In this document: positions 1-8,136 of the stretch, one piece after another | How positions within the stretch are numbered: position 1 is the stretch's first letter | Layout of the letters: the number at the start of each line of letters is the position of its first letter | DNA from: an uncultured Eubacteriales bacterium | GTDB lineage: Bacteria > Bacillota > Clostridia > Oscillospirales > Oscillospiraceae | Length of the DNA stretch: 42,933 nt | Direction: 5' to 3' | Assembly: GCA_900545815.1 (NCBI GenBank) | Contig: URAM01000017.1 | Location: forward strand, 1 to 42,933 | Program-made: the position numbers and the translations under genes | The notes under the pieces: generated by a model | Databases searched by the model: none | Told to the model about the DNA's origin: nothing | The model's input: only the letters and a program-made list of their open reading frames with translations

Positions 1-2
1 AC

Positions 3-776
3 GTGCGGGAGCAGGACGGCGGTTTGCCGAAGGTGTTCAAGATGGAGAGCGCCGAACAGCGGTACTTCAAAGAGTGGTTCAACAATCTGCCGCCGGAAAG
101 CCGGGTGCGTCAATGCAAGGATATGATGTTCAATCAGCTTAACAAGCTGAACATGGTGGACGCTGCCGAACTGAAAGCCTACATAAACCGCATTGTGGAC
201 GATATGGATAAGGCGCAACTTGCCGCTATGGAGAAAGCCCCGCTGGGCTATGCGGCAAAGATCCGCTCCAAAATTGAAACGCTGCTGGAAGCCCATTATC
301 GAGAAAACTTTGAAAGGTGGCTGGAAACGGAGCGCATCGTCTGCAAGCCCTATTTCCGTCTGCGCCCCTCTATCCATCCTGCCACCTATACCGACATATA
401 TGCCCGTTCTCTGTATGCAGCAGAGGACGGTGACATGAACAAACTGGAACAGAAGTTGATTGTGGAGTTGACCGCCCTGCCGAATGTCCGCTGGTGGCAC
501 AGGAATATTGCACGGCAAGACTTTGCAATTAACGGCTTTATCAAGCACTACCCCGATATTCTGATTATGACCCAAAGCGGCAAGCTCATCTGCGCGGAAA
601 CCAAGGGCGACCACCTGAAAAACGATGACAGCCGGGAGAAAATCGCACTCGGTCAGGCGTGGCGTACAGCAGCAGGCAAGGATTTCCGCTATTACATGGT
701 ATTTGAGAATGAGGAAAACCTCTTGCCGGGTGCGGTGAGCATGAGCCAGTTTATCGACACGATCAAGGAACTATAA
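3..776 (+). CDS. C-terminal part of a type III restriction-like / DEAD-box helicase-nuclease (5' partial)
   Basis: The reading frame is open to the window edge, so the GTG at base 3 is probably an internal Val codon and the N-terminal helicase part lies outside. The visible 257 residues end in a PD-(D/E)xK nuclease-like signature: Pro-Asp at residues 184-185, then the strand with Glu199-Thr-Lys201. This matches the C-terminal endonuclease region of Res-type (type III restriction) and related mobile-element helicases. Before it lies a mainly helical region. No methyltransferase partner is visible. The gene sits upstream of the element's recombinase and is probably cargo or a maintenance/defence gene. 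Family assignment is fairly secure; whether it is an active restriction enzyme is not. Confidence 0.65.
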   Translation: MREQDGGLPKVFKMESAEQRYFKEWFNNLPPESRVRQCKDMMFNQLNKLNMVDAAELKAYINRIVDDMDKAQLAAMEKAPLGYAAKIRSKIETLLEAHYRENFERWLETERIVCKPYFRLRPSIHPATYTDIYARSLYAAEDGDMNKLEQKLIVELTALPNVRWWHRNIARQDFAINGFIKHYPDILIMTQSGKLICAETKGDHLKNDDSREKIALGQAWRTAAGKDFRYYMVFENEENLLPGAVSMSQFIDTIKEL

Positions 777-853
777 AAGCCTCTTATTCGCAGGGGTCGA
801 TATTTTCTACCCCCATGTTTGACCGCTGTGATTGCACAAGTTTATACAGATTC

Positions 854-883
854 AGGCAGCAGGAGCAATTCTGCTGCCTTTTT
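854..883 (+). terminator. Intrinsic terminator after the restriction-like gene
   Basis: A 9-bp perfect stem (AGGCAGCAG / CTGCTGCCT) with an 8-base loop is followed by TTTTT. It separates the restriction-like gene from the recombinase unit. Confidence 0.8.
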
Positions 884-953
884 CTTTGGGTGACTGTTCC
901 GCTCACCTTGCGTCTGCGGATTGTCATAATTTTCAAAAAGGAGCGTGGTAGTA

Positions 954-1067
954 ATGAAATTGGAAACCGTGCAAAGGAGGTGGTGTGCCGATGCAAAGCA
1001 GAAAACGCAGACGGATTCTGATGCAGGAGGCAGGATATGGCAAAGCCGCTTGACCCCAAAGCGATAG
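954..1067 (+). CDS. Possible 37-residue leader ORF upstream of the recombinase
   Basis: An ATG at 954 has an AAAAAGGAG-type ribosome site about ten bases upstream and opens a 37-codon basic frame that ends at TAG 1065-1067, inside the start of the recombinase gene. It overlaps another small frame (991-1053) in a different phase. I do not recognise the product. It could be a translated leader that couples ribosomes onto the recombinase start, or a decayed remnant of a preceding recombinase in the tandem arrays common in such elements. Coding status is uncertain. Confidence 0.3.
   Translation: MKLETVQRRWCADAKQKTQTDSDAGGRIWQSRLTPKR
991..1053 (+). CDS. Possible 20-residue basic leader peptide overlapping the recombinase start
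   Basis: An ATG at 991 follows a strong AAAGGAGG site (974-981). It opens a 20-codon, Arg/Lys-rich frame ending with TGA at 1051-1053, 17 bases inside the recombinase gene, whose own AGGAGG lies within this frame. The arrangement fits translational coupling. The peptide itself is not recognised. Confidence 0.35.
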   Translation: MQSRKRRRILMQEAGYGKAA

Positions 1068-2239
1068 AGGCAGAACGGCAAACCAGCAGCCGAGCTGAAC
1101 GCAGGGAGCAGAAGCGCCGCCAGATGCAGGACGAGATTTCTTATAATCAGCGTGGAAATGGCGTTATTATTATTCCACCGCAGAAACGGCGGGAACTTGC
1201 AGAGGAGCCGCCCAAACTCCGTGTTGCGGCGTACTGCCGCGTCAGCACACAGGAGGAACAGCAGGTCGGCAGCTTTGATATGCAGATTCACCATTTCACC
1301 AAAAGGATTGAAGCAAATCCGCAATGGGAGCTGGTTGAGATTTATCAAGACGAGGGTATCAGCGCGACTACCGTTGAAAAGCGCCTTGGCTTTCAGAAAA
1401 TGATTGCCGACGCAGTTGACGGGAAGATTGACCTGATTCTCACAAAAAGCATCAGCCGTTTTGGTAGAAATATCGTGGATATTCTGGAGAATCTGCGAAC
1501 GCTTTCTGCGCTGAACCCGCCCGTTTCCGTTGAGTTTGAGACAGAAGGAATCACCTATACCGGCGATGGGCGGAATAATCTGCTGATCTCATTGCTGGCA
1601 GCTCTGGCTGAAATGGAGTCCCAGCAAAAGAGCGAGGCAATTAAGGCTGGTATCCGCTGGCGCATGGCGGAGGGCATCTACAAGTTCTCCGTTCAGAACA
1701 CGCTTGGCTTCTATCGTGATCATTTCGGGCGGCTTGTCATTGAGCCGACCGAGGCAAGAATTGTTGAGTACATCTATGAAAGCTGCTTGGAGGGCGCAAC
1801 CCCGGCAGAAATCGCCGCCGCACTGACAGAACAGGGTATCAAATCTCCAATGGGGAACGATCTCTGGTCTGCCGGTACTGTCCGCAGCATCCTCCGAAAT
1901 GAGAAATACTGCGGTGATGCTTTGATGCAGAAAACCTATACCAAGGATTTTCGCACCCATAAATCCGTCAAAAATACAGATTTGAATATGTATTTCAAGG
2001 AAAATCACCACACAGCGATTATCAAAAAAGAGGATTGGATCAAGGTACAAAAGCTGCTGTCAGAGCGGCACAGCACAGCAAAACGAGCAACATTGCGCCG
2101 TTTGAGCAATCACTTCGTCGCATACCGCGTAAAGGATGGTCTTTTCAAGGGCTATCTGATTATGGATTCCCGCTGGTCTTTTATGGAACGTCAGGAGTTT
2201 ATGAAAATCGTGGATGAGACGCAAAACACCATAAAATGA
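1037..2239 (+). CDS. Large serine recombinase (site-specific integrase/excisionase)
   Basis: The 400-residue protein has a basic N-terminal extension of about 60 residues, then the resolvase catalytic domain beginning with YCRVST; the nucleophile is Ser70. The SRFGRN arginine motif follows, then a recombinase DNA-binding domain (about residues 220-310, including the GIKSPMG and ILRNEKYCGD motifs). The usual C-terminal Cys4 zinc ribbon and coiled coil of 500-600-residue large serine recombinases are absent, so this is a short form, as often seen in tandem recombinase sets of rumA-type integrative elements. AGGAGG lies about 7 bases before the ATG. Its position next to the rlmD junction fits the enzyme that inserts and excises the element, alone or with partners outside the window. 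Confidence 0.88.
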   Translation: MAKPLDPKAIEAERQTSSRAERREQKRRQMQDEISYNQRGNGVIIIPPQKRRELAEEPPKLRVAAYCRVSTQEEQQVGSFDMQIHHFTKRIEANPQWELVEIYQDEGISATTVEKRLGFQKMIADAVDGKIDLILTKSISRFGRNIVDILENLRTLSALNPPVSVEFETEGITYTGDGRNNLLISLLAALAEMESQQKSEAIKAGIRWRMAEGIYKFSVQNTLGFYRDHFGRLVIEPTEARIVEYIYESCLEGATPAEIAAALTEQGIKSPMGNDLWSAGTVRSILRNEKYCGDALMQKTYTKDFRTHKSVKNTDLNMYFKENHHTAIIKKEDWIKVQKLLSERHSTAKRATLRRLSNHFVAYRVKDGLFKGYLIMDSRWSFMERQEFMKIVDETQNTIK

Positions 2240-2252
2240 AAGGATTTTTACT

Positions 2253-2684
2253 ATGAACTTCGATTTTTCCGCTTTGAACTTTGAAACCATCGACTCCAAC
2301 ATCAACGCCTACCCGGATATGTTCCTGAATCAGAATGGCGTGACTTTCACCAAGAAGGTGCTTGAGGACTTGGGCTATCCTGCCTTTATTTTGTGTCTGC
2401 TGGATGCGAAAGCGAGGGTATTTGCGATCCGTTCCTGCAAGAGCAACGAACCGAAGGGATTCAAGTTCTCCAAGCCGAGAGGCGAACAGAAAGGTGTTGT
2501 TACGATCTCCAACAAGAATCTGCTTGACCCGCTTCGCGCTGTCACCGGCGAGGACTGGATTCCCGGCAAGCGTTACAGGGTGCGCGGGTTCTGGGTTGCC
2601 GATGCAAAAACCATGTGCTTTGACCTCAATGAGGGCGTTCAGGAGGACTTTCGTCCTGTTACGCCGAGCAATGATGCAGAATAA
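2253..2684 (+). CDS. Small conserved protein of integrative elements, function unknown
   Basis: The 143-residue soluble protein starts 13 bases after the recombinase stop, with AAAGGA upstream, so it is likely co-transcribed with it. It has no signal peptide or membrane segment. The sequence alternates beta-type hydrophobic strands with charged turns and has a central VFAIRSCK-type strand. I recall similar proteins accompanying recombinases at the ends of gut Firmicutes integrative elements, but no biochemical role is known to me. A recombination accessory or DNA-binding role would be speculation. Confidence 0.6.
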   Translation: MNFDFSALNFETIDSNINAYPDMFLNQNGVTFTKKVLEDLGYPAFILCLLDAKARVFAIRSCKSNEPKGFKFSKPRGEQKGVVTISNKNLLDPLRAVTGEDWIPGKRYRVRGFWVADAKTMCFDLNEGVQEDFRPVTPSNDAE

Positions 2685-2696
2685 TCCCTGATTTTC

Positions 2697-2769
2697 AGGG
2701 AGAAAAGGGAGAGCCAAAGAGCAGCGGCAAGCCGCCTGAGCGAGAAAGCCACCTCTCCCTTTTCTCCCT
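2697..2769. repeat. Perfect 17-bp inverted repeat with nested hairpins
   Basis: AGGGAGAAAAGGGAGAG at 2697-2713 is exactly mirrored at 2753-2769. The 39-base interior contains another stem, GCGGC-AA-GCCGC (2724-2735). Neither arm is followed by a T-run, so a simple terminator is unlikely. It lies just after the small element gene, between the recombinase unit and the rlmD junction. Confidence 0.75.
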
Positions 2770-2793
2770 CGCTGCGGCTATGGAAACCGTGGA

Positions 2794-2809
2794 AAACCGC
2801 AAGCGGTTT
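2794..2809. repeat. Small perfect hairpin (7-bp stem, AA loop)
   Basis: AAACCGC-AA-GCGGTTT follows the larger inverted repeat by 24 bases. Its role is unknown. It is part of a structured, apparently non-coding 600-base stretch (2685-3285). Confidence 0.45.
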
Positions 2810-3000
2810 ACGCACCGTTCCCACAGCCTGCGCTCACCCTCTTTTTCCTCTCTGGCTTTCTCCCTATACAAAGATAAGTGTCCATTTTCTATCCCGAAAA
2901 CGCACAGTTGCCACGACGAACAGAGGGCAGCGTGTCAATATGGCAAAGAAAAGCAAACGGCACACAGGCGGTTTTATACTCAAAAAAAGCCCCGAAACAT

Positions 3001-3049
3001 GACAAAAAAGAAACCCAGTACCACTTTAATGGCGTGGTGCTGGGCTTCT
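3001..3049 (-). terminator. Intrinsic terminator reading leftward from rlmD
   Basis: On the minus strand a 16-bp stem with G-U pairs (AGAAGCCCAGCACCAC / GTGGTACTGGGTTTCT) is followed by TTTTTT. It lies about 240 bases past the rlmD stop and within the mobile element. It could also shield the element from rlmD transcription. Confidence 0.75.
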
Positions 3050-3285
3050 TCTGATTACAGCGATTTTCAGCGGGTGAAGCAATGTGCTGTTTGCAGATAG
3101 CTCTTTCGCATTTTGCTGTTTGGTGCGGAAATGTACTGTTCCGCAAAATCCTACGCACAGAAGCGTACCGTGTACACTCTATCGCGCTTTGCGTTCTAAT
3201 ATACTTTTTTGCGCAAGAAGAAAGAAATTTGCTGTTTTCACTATGCTCGATTTAAGCACGGCGTTTTTACTGCCTCATAGTCAAT
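3050..3285. other. Non-coding element end between terminator and rlmD stop
   Basis: I see no credible gene here. There is a GCGGAA (3125-3130) / TTCCGC (3139-3144) hairpin with an 8-base spacer and some AT-rich stretches. The segment forms the extreme end of the inserted element and may hold recombinase binding sites, but none could be identified with confidence. Confidence 0.4.
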
Positions 3286-4917
3286 TCACTCAGCAATTAA
3301 GCCAAAATGCCGCAGCGCATCCTTGATCGCCTCGACCTTCTCAGGCGGGCAGGGATGATACTCATGTTTTCTCTGATCCACTGCGTTCGGCGCTTTGTGC
3401 ATATCCAGTCCGACCATACGCTTGACCTCGGCAATATATGCCGTATGGACTTTGAAGCCGTACTTCTCCTGCACATACTCCTGAATACGCTTATAGGTCG
3501 GATGCTCCTTGACCTCGCCGGTTTCCACTTCCATTCTGACCTCAACCGTCAGTGGATTTGTTTCCCGTGACAAGAGGACCACCGTCTCAACATGACTCGT
3601 CCGGCAGAACAAGTCCACCCCAACTGCCTGCTCAGCCCGGTACCCCAGCTGGGTGAACCGCTTCAAGTCCCGTGCCAGGGTGGCTGGGTCGCAGGAGACG
3701 TAAACCACGCGGTTGGGCGCCATGGCGCAGATGGAGTCAATAACGTCGGGCGCCAGCCCCTTTCGGGGCGGATCCACGCACACCACGTCCGGGCGGATGC
3801 CCCGCTGCTCCAGGTCGGCGGCGGCTTTGCTGGCATCGGCGCAGATGAATTCCACGTTGCTCACGCCGTTCTTTCTGGCGTTTTCCCAGGCGTCTTCGAT
3901 GGCAGGCGGAACGATCTCCGCACCGATGACCTGTTTCGCCCGCTGAGCCATCACCAGACTGATGGTGCCGGTGCCGCAGTACAAGTCCACAACAGTCTCT
4001 TCGCCCGTCAGTCCGGCAAACTCCAACGCGCAGTTGTACAGCACCTCCGCCTGGTCTCGGTTGACCTGGAAGAAGGAGGGGATGGATAGCTGAAAGGTCA
4101 GGCTGCACAGACGATCCTCCAGGGTGTCACGCCCCCACAGCACCCGATAGTCCCGCCCCAAGATCACGTTGGTCTTGCGGGTGTTCACGTTCAAGACCAC
4201 CCCCACTGCCTTGGGACAGGCCGCAGTCAACGCCTCTGCCAGCTCCTTCTCAAAGGGCAGCGCCTTGGCATTGGCCACCACGCAGATGAGGGACTGGCGC
4301 TTTCGATTGGTGCGGACAAACACATGACGAATGAGCCCCTCACCGGTGCGCTCATCGTAGGCGGGGACGGCGTATTTGTGCATCCACTTGCGCACCACAC
4401 GACCGGCCTTGTCCGCAATGTCCGATTGGAGCAGACAGCTGCCCACGTCGATGACTTCATGGCTGCGGCCACGATAGAAGCCCACCTTCACCCCGGTCTT
4501 GTGATCCTGACTCACCGGGAACGCCGCCTTGTTCCGGTAGCGTTGGGTGTCCTTGGCCCCGTACATCTGGCTGACGGACAGGTCCAGCCCACCGATACGC
4601 TGGAGGGCGTCGTCGATGCGCTGACGCTTCAGGAATAGCTCCTCCTCGTAGGTCATGTGCCGCAGGGTACAGCCGCCGCAGACGGGGAAGTGGGGACAGT
4701 CGGAGGGGATGCGAGCGGGGGAGGATTCGAGGATCTTCACCACCCGTGCCCAGGCGCAGGACTTGCCCACCTTCATCAGCGAGACCTGACAGGTCTCTCC
4801 CCGCAGTGCCCCCCGGACGAACACCGCCATGCCGTCCAGCCGGCCGATGCCCTGACCGTCGCTGGCGTAGCGGTCGATGGTGATGGTGTGGATGCTGTTC
4901 TTTTTCAGTTCTGGCAT
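3286..4917 (-). CDS. rlmD: 23S rRNA (uracil-1939-C5) methyltransferase RlmD/RumA with an extra C-terminal tail
   Basis: This SAM-dependent enzyme methylates a uracil of 23S rRNA. Residues 1-62 form a TRAM RNA-binding domain. Cys74, Cys80, Cys83 and Cys161 are the expected [4Fe-4S] ligands. The methyltransferase fold shows DLYCGTGT (311-318), DPPRKG (382-387) and the catalytic Cys409 in YVSCDP. Family members normally end soon after the SHVETVVLLS segment (441-450). Here about 90 residues follow, with a helix-turn-helix-like stretch around 474-505, giving 543 residues instead of about 455. The tail coincides with the border of the mobile element. The start is an ATG with GGAGGG about 9 bases upstream. 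Core function is secure; the tail's role is unknown. Confidence 0.93.
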   Translation of the reverse strand: MPELKKNSIHTITIDRYASDGQGIGRLDGMAVFVRGALRGETCQVSLMKVGKSCAWARVVKILESSPARIPSDCPHFPVCGGCTLRHMTYEEELFLKRQRIDDALQRIGGLDLSVSQMYGAKDTQRYRNKAAFPVSQDHKTGVKVGFYRGRSHEVIDVGSCLLQSDIADKAGRVVRKWMHKYAVPAYDERTGEGLIRHVFVRTNRKRQSLICVVANAKALPFEKELAEALTAACPKAVGVVLNVNTRKTNVILGRDYRVLWGRDTLEDRLCSLTFQLSIPSFFQVNRDQAEVLYNCALEFAGLTGEETVVDLYCGTGTISLVMAQRAKQVIGAEIVPPAIEDAWENARKNGVSNVEFICADASKAAADLEQRGIRPDVVCVDPPRKGLAPDVIDSICAMAPNRVVYVSCDPATLARDLKRFTQLGYRAEQAVGVDLFCRTSHVETVVLLSRETNPLTVEVRMEVETGEVKEHPTYKRIQEYVQEKYGFKVHTAYIAEVKRMVGLDMHKAPNAVDQRKHEYHPCPPEKVEAIKDALRHFGLIAE

Positions 4918-5015
4918 AGTCGTGCCCTCCGATGTCTGTTTGTTGCGATTGTCTTTTATTTTACATTAGATGGGGGCAAGAAGCAAATGGTTCGGGGGAA
5001 AAGGGTAAAAAAAGG

Positions 5016-5044
5016 TTGAAATTGTCATACATTTGTGATACGAT
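5016..5044 (+). promoter_or_regulatory. Promoter of the BspA-type surface protein
   Basis: TTGAAA (5016-5021), a 17-base spacer and TACGAT (5039-5044) lie about 45 bases before the ATG at 5090. GTAGGAGGAACGC supplies the ribosome site. Confidence 0.6.
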
Positions 5045-5089
5045 TTTGGAAGAAGGTGTAAGCTACAAAAGAGAGAGTAGGAGGAACGC

Positions 5090-7942
5090 ATGAAACAAGG
5101 AAAACGATGGATCGCGCTCATGCTGGCGCTGGCCATGTGCCTGAGTGTTCTGCCAGCCAGCGTGTTGGCTACGGAGCTGGGGAGCGAGGCGGAAGTGACT
5201 GAGGTTGCAGCGCCGGAGGACAGCAGCGAGGCTGCGGAAGTGGAAGAACCGCAGGCGGCCGAGACCGAAGAGCCGGACGAGGAGCCGGTGGAGGATGTTT
5301 CGCCAAGTACTATGGCGGCTACGTCGGGGAAGTGCGGGAAAAATGCAAAGTGGAGCTATAATTCCAAAACAAAAACTCTGACTATCAGCGGGAAGGGAGC
5401 AATGTATAACTATAGCTGGGACAAAGATCCTCCCTGGGCAGACAATAATCAGATAGTAGAGCAGACACGACATATTGTTGTAAAAGAGGGAATTACAAGA
5501 ATAGGGAATATGGCATTTGAGTGCATAGGAGAGGAGGGGATGACCAGAAAAGATGGGATTTCTAGAAGTATCTCTTTGCCAAAGTCATTAACCTCCATTG
5601 GAGCATATGCCTTTGCTAGCTATCAGTTTGTAAATACTATTACGATTCCTAAAAATGTTAAATCTATAGGGGGAAGGGCATTTTCCAGTACAGGTGTGAA
5701 AAAGTTTCAGGTTGATTCAGAGAATAAGTATTTTACTGCGCAGCAAGGTGTTTTGTTCAATAGGGATAAGACTATATTGGTAGCATACCCTGTTTGTAAT
5801 GGCATGAAAAGCTATACTATTCCTAGTACTGTAGAACATATAAGTGGGGGTGCATTTGACTGTGGTTCAGGTGGCGCATCCCTTATTGATGGCTGCAAAT
5901 TGAGAAAAATTGTGATTCCATATAGTGTAGAAACAGTTGATGAGTATGTGTTTGTTGGTATAGATGGTGAAATTTATTTTGAAGGGAATCCGCCGAAGGG
6001 ACTTTCAGAAGCATTTGATTTTGCCTGGATAACGATTTATTATCCGAAAGAATATGTGTCTAACTGGCAGAGTGTAAAAAAAGCGTTGCAGGAAGTTGAA
6101 GATGACGGGGATTCCGCATTTGAATGGAAAACATGGACCCCGCAGCAAACCAGCAAAGAATTCAACGCTGCAATATATAGAGCGGATTATTATCTGGAAG
6201 AGCATAGTTCAGTCACGGAGAATACAAACTTTTCTGCCGATGGCTCCCCATGCAAAATTCTCTATGATGCTGGTCGCGAAAAAGGCCTGGCAAATGTTGT
6301 AGCTGCATGGAAAGCGGTAACTGGTGCATTGGACACGATAGATAAGCCTTCCAGTGCTATTGATTTGATGTTTGAAAAGAAGAATATGTATAGTGCGATT
6401 ATTTTTAGTATTTTCCAGGCGGAAAGCAAAAATTCGCATACGATTCTTCAGGGTTCAGATAAAGCGGTACAGCTGTCTGGAAAATTATTTAGCTATGTGA
6501 AAAAAGCAATGAAGCTGAAGTTCAATCTTGATTTGACAAAGACATATGATTTGTCAAAGATGACAAAAGAACAGAAGCAATCTTTGTTCCTCATAGCAAA
6601 TGAATGGCTGGAAGACCAGGATTCAATCTTGAAAAAAATCAGCGGCAAGATTGACTTAGCTGGCGATGTGATAAAGTATGCCAAACAGCTTGCAGACTGG
6701 TGTGACTACGTTGCGACTTGTGAGACGTTGTTGAGCATGAATTCTTATAGTAAGCAAATCATGTCAGATATGTATCAGAAAGCAACGGATGCGGATTTAA
6801 AAGCAGCGCTGAAAGACTGTGTATCCATCATGGATAGCACGGAAACTGAATTTTACTATGCGATGCTGGATAAATTGGCAGATGAAGCAGGGAAAAGCGC
6901 TGTAAAGTTTGGCGTAGATAAATGCTGGAGTATGCTAAAGAAATCGGCACAAAAGATGAATCCTTATATTGCGGTACTGTGGAAGGCATATGAAACGTCG
7001 AAAGGTTTTTGTAATGGACTTCTCAGTACAGATAAAATCTCTGAGCAGTATTGCAAGATGGGGATATTGGTTAATACAGAAGACTTGTTGCGGAGCGTTT
7101 ATGGTGACATTAAGAAATCTTATAATGCTAATAAGAATGTCCGGAATGCAAAGATGCTAAATCGAGTTGTTCGCTTGGCATATGTTTGCAGAAAAGTTGA
7201 TTGCAAGTATGCAGATAATTTTGTGGAAACAGTTGATGATGCGGTGATATCAAATCTACTCTATGCATTTAACTCAGGAAACACAAAGGAATTAAGAAGG
7301 CAGATCGACAGTATTTATGTAGGTGCGGATAACGGGTATTGGGATGTTAATAACGGCTGGATTGAAAGCTTGAAGAAGACGTATCCCGATGAATACACTA
7401 AATATAAAAAGTGGTTGGGATATGTGTTACGGAAATGCCCGATTGAGTTGTCTTATAAAAAATGTGTATACACAGGAAAAGGGAAGAAGCCATCCGTGAC
7501 TGTGAGCAGAAATTCTTTGCGGCTAAAAGAAGGAACACATTATAAAGTCGCGTATGAGAATAATGTAGAGATCGGCAGAGCGAAGGTAATCGTAACTGGA
7601 GTAGGAAACTATCACGGAAAGATAACGATCAGTTTCAGGATTATCCCGAAGGAGCCCACGCTTGTTGGTGTTACGAATGCAAAAGGCAAAAAGCTGAATA
7701 TCATATGGAGTAAAATTGATTATGTAGATGGATATGAGATTCAGTATGCACTGGACAGCAACTTTAAAAATGCTAAAAAGAAGGTAGCGAAAAAAGCGAA
7801 AACGGTTAAGAAAACCATTAAGGGCTTGAAAAAAGGCAAGAAATATTATGTTCGGATTCGGACATACAAAAAGGAAAAGAAAACGAAGCTGGATTACTAT
7901 TCTAAGTGGAGCAAAACTAAAACCGTCACCATCAAAAAATAA
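5090..7942 (+). CDS. Secreted BspA-type leucine-rich-repeat surface protein with Fn3-like C-terminus
   Basis: The 950-residue protein begins with a Sec signal peptide (about residues 1-27, cleavage near ASVLA). An acidic Glu/Pro/Ala linker of about 50 residues follows. Residues about 80-310 hold BspA-type (LRR_5) repeats, with recurring 'I.LP.SLTSIG..AF'-like units. A long helical middle region (about 340-770) resembles nothing I can name. The C-terminus has a beta-sandwich repeat around 'VTGVGNYHGKITISFRI' and then a Lys-rich fibronectin-III-like domain. No LPxTG anchor or membrane anchor is visible. BspA-like proteins are extracellular and often involved in adhesion; that role here is inference. 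The ectodomain is markedly AT-rich compared with the signal/linker part. Confidence 0.75.
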   Translation: MKQGKRWIALMLALAMCLSVLPASVLATELGSEAEVTEVAAPEDSSEAAEVEEPQAAETEEPDEEPVEDVSPSTMAATSGKCGKNAKWSYNSKTKTLTISGKGAMYNYSWDKDPPWADNNQIVEQTRHIVVKEGITRIGNMAFECIGEEGMTRKDGISRSISLPKSLTSIGAYAFASYQFVNTITIPKNVKSIGGRAFSSTGVKKFQVDSENKYFTAQQGVLFNRDKTILVAYPVCNGMKSYTIPSTVEHISGGAFDCGSGGASLIDGCKLRKIVIPYSVETVDEYVFVGIDGEIYFEGNPPKGLSEAFDFAWITIYYPKEYVSNWQSVKKALQEVEDDGDSAFEWKTWTPQQTSKEFNAAIYRADYYLEEHSSVTENTNFSADGSPCKILYDAGREKGLANVVAAWKAVTGALDTIDKPSSAIDLMFEKKNMYSAIIFSIFQAESKNSHTILQGSDKAVQLSGKLFSYVKKAMKLKFNLDLTKTYDLSKMTKEQKQSLFLIANEWLEDQDSILKKISGKIDLAGDVIKYAKQLADWCDYVATCETLLSMNSYSKQIMSDMYQKATDADLKAALKDCVSIMDSTETEFYYAMLDKLADEAGKSAVKFGVDKCWSMLKKSAQKMNPYIAVLWKAYETSKGFCNGLLSTDKISEQYCKMGILVNTEDLLRSVYGDIKKSYNANKNVRNAKMLNRVVRLAYVCRKVDCKYADNFVETVDDAVISNLLYAFNSGNTKELRRQIDSIYVGADNGYWDVNNGWIESLKKTYPDEYTKYKKWLGYVLRKCPIELSYKKCVYTGKGKKPSVTVSRNSLRLKEGTHYKVAYENNVEIGRAKVIVTGVGNYHGKITISFRIIPKEPTLVGVTNAKGKKLNIIWSKIDYVDGYEIQYALDSNFKNAKKKVAKKAKTVKKTIKGLKKGKKYYVRIRTYKKEKKTKLDYYSKWSKTKTVTIKK

Positions 7943-7960
7943 AACAACCGCCCAAAACAG

Positions 7961-7988
7961 AAGGCAGAGCCTTTCGGCTCTGCCTTTT
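7961..7988 (+). terminator. Intrinsic terminator after the surface protein
   Basis: AAGGCAGAGCC (7961-7971) and GGCTCTGCCTT (7976-7986) form an 11-bp stem with a TTTC loop, ending in TTTT. Confidence 0.85.
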
Positions 7989-8055
7989 CGCTCCATTGAA
8001 CAAGAAAAAGTGGGGGATGCGGCAAAAATACAGGGAATCTTTCTCAATTTTGTGT

Positions 8056-8084
8056 TTCACATTCGCTACCATTTGTGTTATAAT
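8056..8084 (+). promoter_or_regulatory. secA promoter
   Basis: TTCACA (8056-8061), a 17-base spacer and a consensus TATAAT (8079-8084) lie about 50 bases upstream of the secA start. Confidence 0.75.
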
Positions 8085-8136
8085 TCAATCTGAATGAGTA
8101 CATCCGCAACGGATTTAAGAAAGGAATCGATAAAGC

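Larger units (their letters stand above)
1..3597. mobile_element. Right-hand tail of an integrative element inserted in the 3' end of rlmD
   Basis: This stretch carries a restriction/helicase-type fragment, a large serine recombinase and a small protein of a kind I recall from gut Firmicutes integrative elements. It stops against the 3' end of rlmD, a known insertion site for elements that use serine recombinases (the 'rumA' site). The base composition is more mixed than in the GC-rich chromosomal genes to the right. The likely junction lies within codons 441-450 of rlmD (about 3568-3597), where the normal methyltransferase ends and a tail of different character begins. The other end is outside the window, so no att repeat could be matched. 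The boundary is inferred. Confidence 0.65.

Noticed and set aside
3..5. GTG at base 3 as a true start of the restriction-like gene
   Set aside because: The frame is open to the window edge and the protein lacks the helicase part that precedes this region in the family, so it is almost surely internal.
2889..3158. An 89-codon minus-strand frame in the element's end region
   Set aside because: It runs across the rlmD-side terminator, has no ribosome site and has no recognisable protein features.
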